This document shows positions 16,113-24,841 of a DNA stretch of 64,000 nt, one piece after another; the stretch's first letter is position 1; every line of letters starts with the position of its first letter. The notes under the pieces are model-generated. The model ran no database searches. It had not been told where the DNA came from and worked only from the letters and a program-made list of their open reading frames with translations. The stretch comes from Glaesserella sp041814905 (lineage in GTDB: Bacteria; Pseudomonadota; Gammaproteobacteria; Enterobacterales; Pasteurellaceae), in contig NZ_JBGXYA010000015.1 in assembly GCF_041814905.1 (NCBI RefSeq), forward strand, positions 1-64,000. The letters are read 5' to 3'. Both the position numbers and the translations under genes were made by a program.

Positions 16113-17507
16113 ATGTACAAATACACCAAACTCACCCAGCACCTTAAACATCTGATTGAAACAGGTGAGCTGAAACCGCACGAAAAATTGCCTTCCTTGC
16201 GAGATCAGGTACAACGTTCGGGATTGAGTTTGATGACGGTATTAAACGCCTATCAAGAGTTAGAAGCTCAAGGGCTGATTTATTCGGTGCAGAAGAGCGG
16301 TTATTTTGTTGCACCTTTTTACCCATCTTCTCGTCCGCACGCCAACAGTGAAATTAGGTTGAACAAACAAGTCGAGATTAATTCGTTGGTGTTTCGTTAT
16401 CTAAAATCCATTCAAGCTACGGATATTGTACCTCTAGGGTCGCCTTTTCCGAGCCACGATTATCTCAATCCGCCTAAATTGCTGCAAATTCTAAGCCAGC
16501 TTAGCCGTGATAGAACGCGAATTGAGCCACAGCCTGTGTTGTCGGGCAATGTGGAATTGCGTAAATTAATCGCACAACGTTACCGCTTGCAAGGTATTCC
16601 TACGCAAGCCGATGATATTGTGATTACGTCCGGCTGTTTAGACGCGCTGAACCTTTCGCTACAAGCCTTAACGCAACAGGGCGATTATATTTTATTACAA
16701 CAGACGGTATTTTATGGGGCGTGGCAGATTGCGGAAAAGTTAGGTTTAAATGTTGTTACTTTGCCCGACCACCCAAGCGGTTTTGACCTTGTGGCATTTG
16801 AGCAAGCCTTACAGCGTTATCCGATCAAGGTTTGTTGGTTTATGCTCAACTGCCACAATCCGCTGGGGTTTACCGTTAGCCCTGAAATCAAACAGCAGAT
16901 TGGGGAATTGTTGGCTCAATATCAAGTGCATTTAATTGAAGACGATGTGTATCAAGAGCTTTATTATCGGGGAGAAAAGCCGTTGCCGATGAAGGCGTTT
17001 GACGCACAAAACTGGGTGCTACATTGTTCTTCTTTTTCTAAGATTTTAGGGGCAAATTTCCGTATCGGCTGGGTTCACGCAGGGCAATTTGCCGATAAAA
17101 TCCAACATTTGCAACTGATGAGTACTATTTCTGCCAATGGTTTAATTCAACAAGCCTTGGTGGAATTTATCTCTAATCACCACTATGAAAAACATTTGCG
17201 AAACCTTCGTCGTCATTTAGAAAAGAATAAAAAGCAGTGTTTGGACTATTTACGTCAGCACTTGCCTGCAAGTTGTCCTATCGAACACCACAGCAGTGGC
17301 TATTTCCTTTGGATTCACTTGCCCGAGCATTTGGATAGTATGCAGATTTATCAACAGTTACTCGAAGAAAAAATCAGTATCAGCCCGAGTGAGCTTTTTA
17401 CCTTGTCTACTTCGCAGCATAAAGGGATTAGGGTTAATTGTTCGTTTGCTTGGAGCCAAGGGATCGAACAGGGGTTAGGGGTTTTGGTGAGAGCTTTGGC
17501 AAAATAG
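16113..17507 (+). CDS. MocR-family (GntR-aminotransferase) transcriptional regulator
   Basis: A 464-residue fusion of an N-terminal GntR winged helix (residues 1-70; LPSLRDQVQRSGLSLMTVLNAYQ) and a fold-type I aminotransferase domain. The PLP-binding lysine is in CSSFSKILGANFRIGW, and LNCHNPLGFTVSP and DDVYQELYY mark other cofactor contacts. Such proteins sense PLP-linked metabolites and seldom have transaminase activity. The N-terminus is most like the E. coli YdcR/YjiR branch. The target is not evident: hipA faces it with only 3 bp between stops. Confidence 0.88.
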   Translation: MYKYTKLTQHLKHLIETGELKPHEKLPSLRDQVQRSGLSLMTVLNAYQELEAQGLIYSVQKSGYFVAPFYPSSRPHANSEIRLNKQVEINSLVFRYLKSIQATDIVPLGSPFPSHDYLNPPKLLQILSQLSRDRTRIEPQPVLSGNVELRKLIAQRYRLQGIPTQADDIVITSGCLDALNLSLQALTQQGDYILLQQTVFYGAWQIAEKLGLNVVTLPDHPSGFDLVAFEQALQRYPIKVCWFMLNCHNPLGFTVSPEIKQQIGELLAQYQVHLIEDDVYQELYYRGEKPLPMKAFDAQNWVLHCSSFSKILGANFRIGWVHAGQFADKIQHLQLMSTISANGLIQQALVEFISNHHYEKHLRNLRRHLEKNKKQCLDYLRQHLPASCPIEHHSSGYFLWIHLPEHLDSMQIYQQLLEEKISISPSELFTLSTSQHKGIRVNCSFAWSQGIEQGLGVLVRALAK

Positions 17508-17510
17508 CGG

Positions 17511-18827
17511 TTACTTCATAGAAACTTTTTGCACCTGTTTCATTATGCCCGTGAATATTTGATCCCGTACATTTTCATCTATCTGTTTGGGTAATGTTGT
17601 TGCTACGCTATCAATGGTTTCTTGTATTGTATCGCAAATTTGCTCTATCACTTGTTTCATATCACTTGAACTAAATCCGACAAACTTAGCTGTGGCATAG
17701 AAATGTTCAGCATAAATTTTATTCCAATGCCATTTTTTCCCTTTTTGTGTACTACGCAAGCTCATTGCCATTTGCAATTCGCTGTGATGCCAACCTTTTC
17801 CACCTAACATTGGATAAGCAGAAAGTACGTCATACACAGGGGATAAGTGATAACGCCCTTGTTTCTCAATAGCGAGAGAAAAGTTTTTAGCGTGCCCATC
17901 AATGGCAGCCAGTAGCCAAAATAGAAATTGAGTTTGCATAAATTGACGGCGATCGTTGGGATTACTGGAATAGAGCAACTTATTCATCATATCCCCAATA
18001 CCAATTCCACCATCACTTTCATATTTTTGCGTTGGCGATAAGCCGAATGCCTGACAGAAATCTTCGTAGGGTAAACGTAAAAAATAACTGCCATCTTGGC
18101 TAAGACGGCGATCAAAACGTTCAACCGCCAATGCCCGTATATCATTCATTTCCAATAATTCAACGTTTGCCGAAGGGATATTGAAGGCAGAAAATAATCT
18201 CAAACAAACAAGTTCGTTATCTACACTTTTTGACAGATCAAGCAGATGTTTAGGGGTACGAATTTCGCCCATAGGCAATTTGAAAATATGCGTTGTCGGG
18301 GTCAATCCGTGTGGTAATTTCCATTTGCCGTTATGCCAAAGCAGAGCTGTTTTTTCTTGTGCACCGGCAATAGAAATTCTGAAGTCCTGATTATTATCAA
18401 TCATACCAAGTGGGGCATTGTATTGATAACTTTGTAGAATTTTCGCCATTTCGCTTTCGTTTAATTCTGTAGCTTGAATTATTCGATGATTAGGAATTTG
18501 TTCATCTTCCCCTAAAAGAGTAATTGCACCAGCCGCATCTCGACCAATTTTAGCAAGTAAGTCAAAAGGTTGTTGTGTTTCTGCATTAAATCTTGTCGCA
18601 ATTCTTGCTCGAATTTGAGGATTATCGGGCAGTAAATTATCAAAGAAATTAATCACTTCTTTGCCTTGATATGTTGCTCTTTGCAAGGGCATAGAAAGGG
18701 AAATCGGGCGAGCTAATGGGGAATTTAGCCAACTTTCAGCATAGGTAAAATGGTGGGAACCCGATAAAGTGCGGTCAAAATACCCAACCATTTCGCCATT
18801 CATTAATACTCTTAATCGCATTACCAT
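17511..18827 (-). CDS. hipA: HipA-family serine/threonine kinase toxin
   Basis: Toxin of a type II toxin-antitoxin module; HipA phosphorylates glutamyl-tRNA synthetase in E. coli and causes growth arrest and persistence. All kinase features are intact in 438 residues: HipA N-terminal domain (1-105), P-loop ISIAGAQEKTALL with autophosphorylation Ser152, catalytic Asp310 (AIDGHAKNFSL) and Mg-binding Asp333 (PVYDVLSAYP). It overlaps hipB by 7 bp. Having both lobes it is the long HipA form, not the split HipST type. Substrate identity is inferred only. Confidence 0.92.
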   Translation of the reverse strand: MVMRLRVLMNGEMVGYFDRTLSGSHHFTYAESWLNSPLARPISLSMPLQRATYQGKEVINFFDNLLPDNPQIRARIATRFNAETQQPFDLLAKIGRDAAGAITLLGEDEQIPNHRIIQATELNESEMAKILQSYQYNAPLGMIDNNQDFRISIAGAQEKTALLWHNGKWKLPHGLTPTTHIFKLPMGEIRTPKHLLDLSKSVDNELVCLRLFSAFNIPSANVELLEMNDIRALAVERFDRRLSQDGSYFLRLPYEDFCQAFGLSPTQKYESDGGIGIGDMMNKLLYSSNPNDRRQFMQTQFLFWLLAAIDGHAKNFSLAIEKQGRYHLSPVYDVLSAYPMLGGKGWHHSELQMAMSLRSTQKGKKWHWNKIYAEHFYATAKFVGFSSSDMKQVIEQICDTIQETIDSVATTLPKQIDENVRDQIFTGIMKQVQKVSMK

Positions 18828-19060
18828 TCATCATTCCCCGTTGTTTTTTCAGGGCGAGGTTGGATATGTAGTTCATAGCCTAAGCCTGAAAGTAACTTGA
18901 ACAATGTTTCAATAGTGGCTTTATCGGTTTTTTTCTCAAAGGTGGAAATCGTGGCTTGCCGTAAAGCTACTTGATTTGCTATTTGCATTTGAGAAAGCTT
19001 TTTTTGCTTACGAATATCGCGTAGGCTATTTCCAAGCATATCTGGTGTCGTGATTAACAT
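18821..19060 (-). CDS. hipB: HipB-family antitoxin/repressor
   Basis: A 79-residue Xre-type helix-turn-helix protein (DIRKQKKLSQMQIANQVALR, then ATISTFEKKTDKATIETLFKLL). It ends in Trp, like HipB, whose C-terminal Trp contacts HipA. It should neutralise HipA and repress the operon. GGAAG precedes ATG 19060. Three TATAC-N8-GTATA sites lie just upstream. Confidence 0.9.
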   Translation of the reverse strand: MLITTPDMLGNSLRDIRKQKKLSQMQIANQVALRQATISTFEKKTDKATIETLFKLLSGLGYELHIQPRPEKTTGNDEW

Positions 19061-19079
19061 ATTTCTTCCAAATTTATTT

Positions 19080-19153
19080 TATACTAAGTGAAGTATAATT
19101 TATGAAATATACGCTGTAAAGTATAATCATGATTTTATACTTTATAGCGTATA
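19080..19153. promoter_or_regulatory. triple HipB operator array
   Basis: Three sites of form TATAC-N8-GTATA lie at 19080-19097, 19108-19125 and 19136-19153, with starts exactly 28 bp apart. Sites 2 and 3 also form the two arms of a large inverted repeat (about 20 bp per arm, one mismatch) around TCATGA. E. coli HipB recognises TATCC-N8-GGATA, the same architecture with one base pair changed per half-site. Confidence 0.75.
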
Positions 19154-19283
19154 TAAAGAACGTAATATAATACATAGAAATGTAGGCTAGATATTACTAG
19201 GATCTCACTAAAATTAAGAAAAATATCGTGATTGGTGAGTAAGAGAATAGAGGCAGTACATTTTCTTTAAAAAATCAAACCGC

Positions 19284-19312
19284 TTGTTGATTAATTTTTA
19301 TCGCTATATAAT
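19284..19312 (+). promoter_or_regulatory. promoter for the ABC transporter/methyltransferase operon
   Basis: TTGTTG (19284-19289) and TATAAT (19307-19312) are 17 bp apart; a second TATAAT lies at 19319-19324. The -35 overlaps an uptake signal (19279-19287, minus orientation). Confidence 0.5.
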
Positions 19313-19352
19313 TTTAAATATAATGATTTGAGTTAATTATAGGAGACATTGT

Positions 19353-20360
19353 ATGAAAAAATTCCTTTCCGCATTCGCTTTGTTGGCGTTTGTGACAAGT
19401 GGTGTGTATGCCAATGAACAGCCGAACAGTACGCATTTTGGCGATTTGCCTAAAGCTGAAAGCGTGCAAAAAATTATCAGTGCAGGTAATCCAAGTGATG
19501 TTGTGTTACTTGCTGTTGCCCCTGAAAAATTAGCTGGGTTTGCCGGCTTTAAAATGCAATCTTCAGCAGGAAAGTTATTTCCTGAGACGTTACAGAAATT
19601 AGAAACGCTAGGGAGAGTATCGGGTAAAAATAGTAGTTTATCGCCTGAAAAAATTGTAGCGTTATCCCCTGACTTGATTGTCGATGTGGGTAATGTGTCA
19701 CCAAACTATCTTGATCAGGCAAAGAAAACTCAAGCTCACACTCAAGTGCCTTATGTTTTATTGGACGGTAAACTTGAACGTACCCCAGAACTGTTACGTG
19801 AATTAGGTAAAATCGTGGGACAAGCGAAACAGGCTGAAACCTTAGCAAACTATGCGGAAGAAACCTTAAAACAAGCGGTCGGTTCTGCGAAAAATATTAC
19901 AAAAACTGCTTATCTTGCACGGGGTGCCGATGGCTTGGAAACGGGCTTTAAAGGTTCAATCCATACAGAAGCGATGGAACTGGTCGGGTTGAAAAATGTG
20001 GCAGAAGGGGATCATAAAGGTTTAGCGAAAGTGTCAATGGAACAGCTTTTACAATGGAACCCTGACATCATTTTTACGCAATTTCCTGAGTTTTATCAAA
20101 TGATTTGGGAAACACCGCAATGGCAAGCACTAGATGCGGTGAAAAATAAGCAAGTCTATTTAATCCCGCATCAGCCTTTCGGTTGGTTAGACTCGCCACC
20201 AAGTTTAAATCGCTTGTTAGGTATGAAATGGCTACAACATCATTTATCAGGTGGTGAGCCGAAGGCATTTATTCCTGAGTTAAAAACCTTTTACAAGTTG
20301 TTCTATCATATTGATTTAACTGACGCACAGGCTAACGAATTATTACCGCAAGGCAGATAA
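19353..20360 (+). CDS. periplasmic binding protein of a FecB/BtuF-type ABC transporter
   Basis: Class III periplasmic binding protein of 335 residues; signal peptide MKKFLSAFALLAFVTSGVYA. Two lobes joined by a long helix are implied by IVALSPDLIVDVG and LLQWNPDIIFTQFPEF. Ligand is uncertain: iron-chelate, cobalamin, haem and, in H. influenzae MolBCA, molybdate/tungstate are carried by this fold. No outer-membrane receptor is adjacent. AGGAG precedes the ATG. First gene of a four-gene operon. Confidence 0.85.
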   Translation: MKKFLSAFALLAFVTSGVYANEQPNSTHFGDLPKAESVQKIISAGNPSDVVLLAVAPEKLAGFAGFKMQSSAGKLFPETLQKLETLGRVSGKNSSLSPEKIVALSPDLIVDVGNVSPNYLDQAKKTQAHTQVPYVLLDGKLERTPELLRELGKIVGQAKQAETLANYAEETLKQAVGSAKNITKTAYLARGADGLETGFKGSIHTEAMELVGLKNVAEGDHKGLAKVSMEQLLQWNPDIIFTQFPEFYQMIWETPQWQALDAVKNKQVYLIPHQPFGWLDSPPSLNRLLGMKWLQHHLSGGEPKAFIPELKTFYKLFYHIDLTDAQANELLPQGR

Positions 20361-20376
20361 ATTTTCGGTTGAAATA

Positions 20377-21366
20377 ATGTCCAAACGGTCGCTACTGTCA
20401 TTAAGTTTGCTCTTATTACTGGCTATTTTGCTTTCGCTTAATCTCGGAAAGTATCCGATTTCGCCGACAGCACTGTGGCAAGCGGTCGTTTGTGCTTTCT
20501 CTACCGAATGCGAAACAAACCAAGTCCAAACGGTGTTATGGCATATTCGAGTGCCACGCATTATTGTTGCTTGCTTAGTCGGGGCTGCATTAGCTTGTGC
20601 AGGGGCAACTTATCAGGGGATGTTTAAAAACCCGTTGGTTTCCCCCGATATTTTAGGCGTATCGGCAGGGGCAGGTTTTGGGGCTTCGCTAGCGATTTTT
20701 TGCAATTTGCCAATGTGGTATGTGCAACTGTTTGCATTTATTGGTGGCATTAGTGCGGTATTGTTGGTAACTGTAATTGCCAGTACCCATCGAGAGCGAG
20801 ATCCTGTTCTTGTGCTTGTCCTATCGGGCATTGCTATCGGTTCATTATTAGGCGCAGGCATTTCGTTATTAAAAATCTTAGCAGACCCTTTCACCCAACT
20901 GCCGAGTATCACCTTTTGGTTGCTAGGCAGTTTAACAGCAGTCAATCTTGATGATGTACTGCAACTGACCCCATTGATATTGCTTGGCATATTGCCTATT
21001 TTTCTGCTTCGTTGGCGGTTGAATTTGCTTTCCCTTGATGAAGAAGAAGCACAAGCCCTTGGCGTGTCGGTCAAGCGTATTCGTTATCTATTGATCATTT
21101 TCACCACACTTTGTACAGCAAGTGCAGTATCAATCACAGGGATCATCGGCTGGGTAGGATTAGTTGTGCCACACATTGCCCGATTGTTAGTGGGAGCAAA
21201 TTTTACTCGTTTACTGCCCACATCGATTTTATTGGGCGCGAGTTTTCTCGTTATCACCGATACGCTTGCTCGTACCGTTGCTCAAATTGAAATTCCGTTA
21301 GGTATTTTGACTTCAATTTGTGGTGCGCCGTTTTTTCTCTATCTGTTATTGAGAAAGTCACGATGA
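20377..21366 (+). CDS. FecCD-family ABC permease
   Basis: A 329-residue permease with about ten hydrophobic helices. RVPRIIVACLVGAALACAGATYQG and NPLVSPDILGVSAGAGFGA are the FecCD/BtuC signatures, and GIIGWVGLVVPHIARLLVG marks the coupling region near the C-terminus. It works as a homodimer with the ATPase encoded next, overlapping it by 4 bp (ATGA). Confidence 0.92.
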   Translation: MSKRSLLSLSLLLLLAILLSLNLGKYPISPTALWQAVVCAFSTECETNQVQTVLWHIRVPRIIVACLVGAALACAGATYQGMFKNPLVSPDILGVSAGAGFGASLAIFCNLPMWYVQLFAFIGGISAVLLVTVIASTHRERDPVLVLVLSGIAIGSLLGAGISLLKILADPFTQLPSITFWLLGSLTAVNLDDVLQLTPLILLGILPIFLLRWRLNLLSLDEEEAQALGVSVKRIRYLLIIFTTLCTASAVSITGIIGWVGLVVPHIARLLVGANFTRLLPTSILLGASFLVITDTLARTVAQIEIPLGILTSICGAPFFLYLLLRKSR

Positions 21367-22127
21367 ATTGGATACTGGAAACGAAAAACCTAACGATTGG
21401 CTATGCTGGTCAGCCTTTGATCTCAGGGATCGATTTTCGTCTAGGAACAAATGACATCTGCTGTGTGTTAGGGGCAAATGGGGCAGGGAAAAGTACCTTT
21501 TTACGCACGTTATTGGGTACTCAAGCAAAATTGCACGGGGAAATTTTCTTTGCAAACCAACCGCTTGTTACGTATTCACCGCAACAGTTAGCCCAACAAA
21601 TTGCCTATGTGCCACAAGCGCATCAAAGTTTATTTCCCTTTACGGTGGAAGAGATGGTCTTAATGGGGCGTTCGGCTTATCTAAAATGGTATCAAAGCCC
21701 TAGCCATAAAGATAAACAACTTGCTTTTAACGCATTGGAACAGCTAAATATTGTACATTTAGCTCAACGTTACTATCCACAATTAAGCGGTGGCGAAAAA
21801 CAGTTAGTGTTGATAGCCAGAGCTATTGCCCAGCAAGCCAAAATGTTGATTATGGACGAACCGACTTCAAGCCTTGATTTCGGTAATCAAATTCGTCTGC
21901 TGAACCAAATTAAACAGCTACATCAACAAAATATGGCATTACTGATCACCACACATCATCCACAGCATGCCGATTACCTTGCAGATAGCGTTGTGATTTT
22001 AGATAAACAACATCAGCCATCCTTTCAACAAGGGGAAAAAGCCACTATGCTCACCCTTCATCAACTAGCCAAAACTTATCGTATTGATACGGCGAGTTTG
22101 GCTCAACATTTACCTTTTAAGGAATAA
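21363..22127 (+). CDS. FepC/BtuD-type ABC transporter ATP-binding protein
   Basis: A 254-residue ATPase: Walker A GANGAGKST, Q-loop YVPQAHQ, signature LSGGEKQL, Walker B MLIMDEPTSSLD, H-loop TTHHPQHAD. I start at ATG 21363, which overlaps the permease stop as ATGA and gives MNWILETKNLTIGY; an upstream in-frame start would lie within permease coding sequence. Confidence 0.92.
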   Translation: MNWILETKNLTIGYAGQPLISGIDFRLGTNDICCVLGANGAGKSTFLRTLLGTQAKLHGEIFFANQPLVTYSPQQLAQQIAYVPQAHQSLFPFTVEEMVLMGRSAYLKWYQSPSHKDKQLAFNALEQLNIVHLAQRYYPQLSGGEKQLVLIARAIAQQAKMLIMDEPTSSLDFGNQIRLLNQIKQLHQQNMALLITTHHPQHADYLADSVVILDKQHQPSFQQGEKATMLTLHQLAKTYRIDTASLAQHLPFKE

Positions 22128-22128
22128 C

Positions 22129-22929
22129 ATGAATTCATTCTACGACATTGATTTTGCCCAACTTTATAAACAACACCTGATTGCGTGCCGTTATCACGAT
22201 GTTACCGCTGAGAAATGGGATAAAAAAGCGGTTAAGTTTGCTGAAACGTTTGTTGAAAAAGAGAACAGTTATACCCGTCAATTTCTAGATAAAATGAAGA
22301 TTGAACCAACAGATAGCGTATTGGATATTGGCTCAGGGCCGGGAACGCTTGCCATTCCCCTAGCCCGTTTATGCAAACAAGTTTACGCCTTAGATTTTAG
22401 CGAAGGTATGTTGCAATTATTGGCTCGTTATCAACAACAGCTAGGGCTATCTAATATTATCCCCATTCACAAATCGTGGAACGATCCTTGGGATGATGTA
22501 CCTCAGGCTGATATTGTGATCGCTTCTCGCTCAACGTTAGTGGCGGATCTTGATGAGATGATCGATAAATTATCGGCAAAAGCCAAAAAACGAGTTTATC
22601 TTACCGCAATTACTCAGCCCCATTTTTTAGATAGCGGTATTTTTGATGCGATTGAACGTGATGCGTTAGGGTTTCCAACTTATATCTATCTGTTAAACCG
22701 CCTTTATCAACGAGGTATTCAAGCGGAGCTTTCCTTCTTACAAGGTGCGGAAGGGGAATTTCAAGGAGAAACATACCAAGATCTGCAAAATGCCGTAGAG
22801 TTTTCTCTCGGAGCATTAACGGAATTAGAGCGACAAAAGTTGCAAGCGTTTTATCAGCAAAAACAGCAATCCCGACAAAAAATCAGCCACGGTCAAGCCC
22901 GTTGGGCGTTTATTTCGTGGCAGGTGTAA
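22129..22929 (+). CDS. class I SAM-dependent methyltransferase in transporter operon
   Basis: A 266-residue cytoplasmic methyltransferase. Motif I is VLDIGSGPGTLAIPLA, followed by the acidic post-I residue in VYALDFSEGML. AAGGA precedes ATG 22129, one base after the ATPase stop, so it is surely co-transcribed with the transporter. The substrate is unknown. Possible roles are modification of the imported ligand or of a metal chelator. The C-terminal 100 residues are helical, rich in Gln and Lys, and show no motif I know. Confidence 0.8.
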   Translation: MNSFYDIDFAQLYKQHLIACRYHDVTAEKWDKKAVKFAETFVEKENSYTRQFLDKMKIEPTDSVLDIGSGPGTLAIPLARLCKQVYALDFSEGMLQLLARYQQQLGLSNIIPIHKSWNDPWDDVPQADIVIASRSTLVADLDEMIDKLSAKAKKRVYLTAITQPHFLDSGIFDAIERDALGFPTYIYLLNRLYQRGIQAELSFLQGAEGEFQGETYQDLQNAVEFSLGALTELERQKLQAFYQQKQQSRQKISHGQARWAFISWQV

Positions 22930-22942
22930 AATATCGACAAAT

Positions 22943-22989
22943 ACAAGCGGTGTGATTTTGCAAATTTTTTGCAAGAACGCACCGCTTGT
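22943..22989. terminator. terminator from inverted uptake signals
   Basis: ACAAGCGGTG (22943-22952) pairs with CACCGCTTGT (22980-22989). The loop contains TTTTGCAAATTTTTTGCAA. It follows the methyltransferase gene. Confidence 0.75.
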
Positions 22990-23073
22990 AGCATTTTTTC
23001 CTTGTCGTTTTAAGAATAGTGTGTCAGGAAAAAAATAGATGAAATGTTTTTGGCGTAGTATGTGTGATCAAAT

Positions 23074-23089
23074 TGTGATCGTTGTCACA
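23074..23089. promoter_or_regulatory. CRP site upstream of cstA
   Basis: TGTGA-TCGTTG-TCACA is an exact CRP core with an A/T-rich flank. Its centre (23081.5) is about 70 bp upstream of the start predicted from the adjacent promoter, a class I activation position. Confidence 0.8.
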
Positions 23090-23116
23090 TTTCTAATGTT
23101 GTATTTAACAATCCCG

Positions 23117-23145
23117 TTTACTTTATTTACACAAATAACTAGAAT
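23117..23145 (+). promoter_or_regulatory. cstA promoter
   Basis: TTTACT (23117-23122) and TAGAAT (23140-23145) have a 17-bp spacer. The implied start is near 23152. Confidence 0.55.
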
Positions 23146-23194
23146 GTGTCGCCTTTCGGCATATTATCAATAATTGATTATAGGACTCCCTTAT

Positions 23195-24787
23195 ATGTTG
23201 TGGTTTTTATTCTGCGTAGCCGTATTAATTCTAGGCTACTTCGTTTACGGTAAAATCATCGAAAAAATCTTCGTGATCAACCCGAAAAAAACAACACCTG
23301 CATACTCAATGCAAGACGGTGTTGACTATGTGCCAATGTCGAAAAAACGTATTTGGCTTATTCAGTTATTAAACATTGCAGGAACAGGCCCAATTTTTGG
23401 TCCTATCCTTGGTGCGTTATACGGGCCTGTTGCAATGCTTTGGATCGTATTAGGTTGTATCTTCGCCGGTGCGGTACACGACTACTTCTGTGGGATGTTA
23501 AGTGTGCGTAACGGCGGTGCATCAATGCCTAACTTGGCGGGTAAATATTTAGGTCGTCCAGTTAAAGCATTTATCAACCTTTTAGCCGTTGTATTACTCC
23601 TTCTTGTTGGCGTGGTATTCGTTGCAAGTCCGGCACAATTATTAAGTACCATTACTATTGATGTATTTGGTGCTTCAGCAGGCACACTTTCTTTAGATAA
23701 TGCTGAAGAAATTGCACAAACTGCCGCAGCAGCTGCAAGCGATATCACAGTATGGGGTATGGACAAACCTACCGTTATTGCAGTTTGGACAACTATCATC
23801 TTCTGTTACTACATTCTTGCAACCTTATTACCTATTGACAAAATCATCGGTCGTATCTATCCGTTCTTCGGTGCGTTATTACTCTTTATGTCTATTGGTA
23901 TGGTATATGGTCTAATGACTAGCCACTTTAGCGTGACTGATCCAGTAGATTTCTTCCGTACGGTAGATGGCATGAGCTTCGAGAAGTTCTTTGAAAACTT
24001 CCAAGTGAAAGGTGATGTACCAATTTGGCCTTTATTATTCTTAACCATCTCTTGTGGTGCACTATCAGGCTTCCATGCAACACAAACGCCATTAATGGCC
24101 CGTTGTGCTCAAAACGAAAGCGAAGGTCGCTTTATTTTCTACGGTGCGATGATTGCTGAAGGTGTGATTGCATTAATCTGGTGTATGGTTGGCTTAGCAT
24201 TCTATGAAAATCCACAAGCGTTACAAGATGCAATTGCAGCAGGTTCACCGTCTAAAGTCGTTTATGATTCATCACTCTACTTCTTAGGCTTCGTGGGCGG
24301 TATCTTTGCGGTATTAGGCGTGGTAGTATTACCTGTGACTTCGGGCGATACAGCTTTCCGTGCAGCACGTTTAATTATTGCGGAATTCTTCCATATTGAA
24401 CAAAAAACCTTTGCAAAACGTTTAATGATCTGTATCCCATTATTTGCGATCGGTTTCATTGTTTCAAAAATCGACTTCAGTATCTTATGGCGTTACTTCA
24501 CTTGGGCAAACCAAACCACAGCAATGGTCATGTTATGGACAGCGGCGGCGTACTTATACCGCTACAATAAATTCCACTGGGTATGTACTATTCCTGCGGC
24601 ATTTATCAGTACTGTTTCGTTTACCTTCCTTGCCTACAACAAAATCGGCTTCGGCTTAGATTATCAATTATCTGTATGGATTGGTTTAGGCTTAACGGTT
24701 GCGTGCTTAGTGGCATTCTTCACCCTGATCAAGCGTGAAGGTCAAGAAGACCCGGATGTTTATGTGGATGACACAGTAAAAGCATAA
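23195..24787 (+). CDS. cstA: CstA-family peptide/carbon starvation transporter
   Basis: Inner-membrane carrier of the CstA/BtsT family, which take up peptides or pyruvate at low nutrient levels. The family signatures NIAGTGPIFGPILGALYGP, AGAVHDYFCGMLSVRNGG and LPVTSGDTAFRAARLI are present, with about 14 hydrophobic segments. At about 530 residues it is much shorter than E. coli CstA (701), lacking mainly the C-terminal region, as in other short family members. I choose ATG 23195, with AGGA nine bases upstream, over an in-frame TTG at 23174. The perfect CRP site upstream fits starvation control. Confidence 0.88.
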   Translation: MLWFLFCVAVLILGYFVYGKIIEKIFVINPKKTTPAYSMQDGVDYVPMSKKRIWLIQLLNIAGTGPIFGPILGALYGPVAMLWIVLGCIFAGAVHDYFCGMLSVRNGGASMPNLAGKYLGRPVKAFINLLAVVLLLLVGVVFVASPAQLLSTITIDVFGASAGTLSLDNAEEIAQTAAAAASDITVWGMDKPTVIAVWTTIIFCYYILATLLPIDKIIGRIYPFFGALLLFMSIGMVYGLMTSHFSVTDPVDFFRTVDGMSFEKFFENFQVKGDVPIWPLLFLTISCGALSGFHATQTPLMARCAQNESEGRFIFYGAMIAEGVIALIWCMVGLAFYENPQALQDAIAAGSPSKVVYDSSLYFLGFVGGIFAVLGVVVLPVTSGDTAFRAARLIIAEFFHIEQKTFAKRLMICIPLFAIGFIVSKIDFSILWRYFTWANQTTAMVMLWTAAAYLYRYNKFHWVCTIPAAFISTVSFTFLAYNKIGFGLDYQLSVWIGLGLTVACLVAFFTLIKREGQEDPDVYVDDTVKA

Positions 24788-24803
24788 TTTACATTAACGT
24801 GAT

Positions 24804-24832
24804 GAGGGGCGAGGTTTTCGCCCCTTAGTTTT
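24804..24832 (+). terminator. terminator after cstA
   Basis: AGGGGCGA pairs with TCGCCCCT around GGTTT, followed by TAGTTTT. Confidence 0.75.
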
Positions 24833-24841
24833 AGGAACAAA

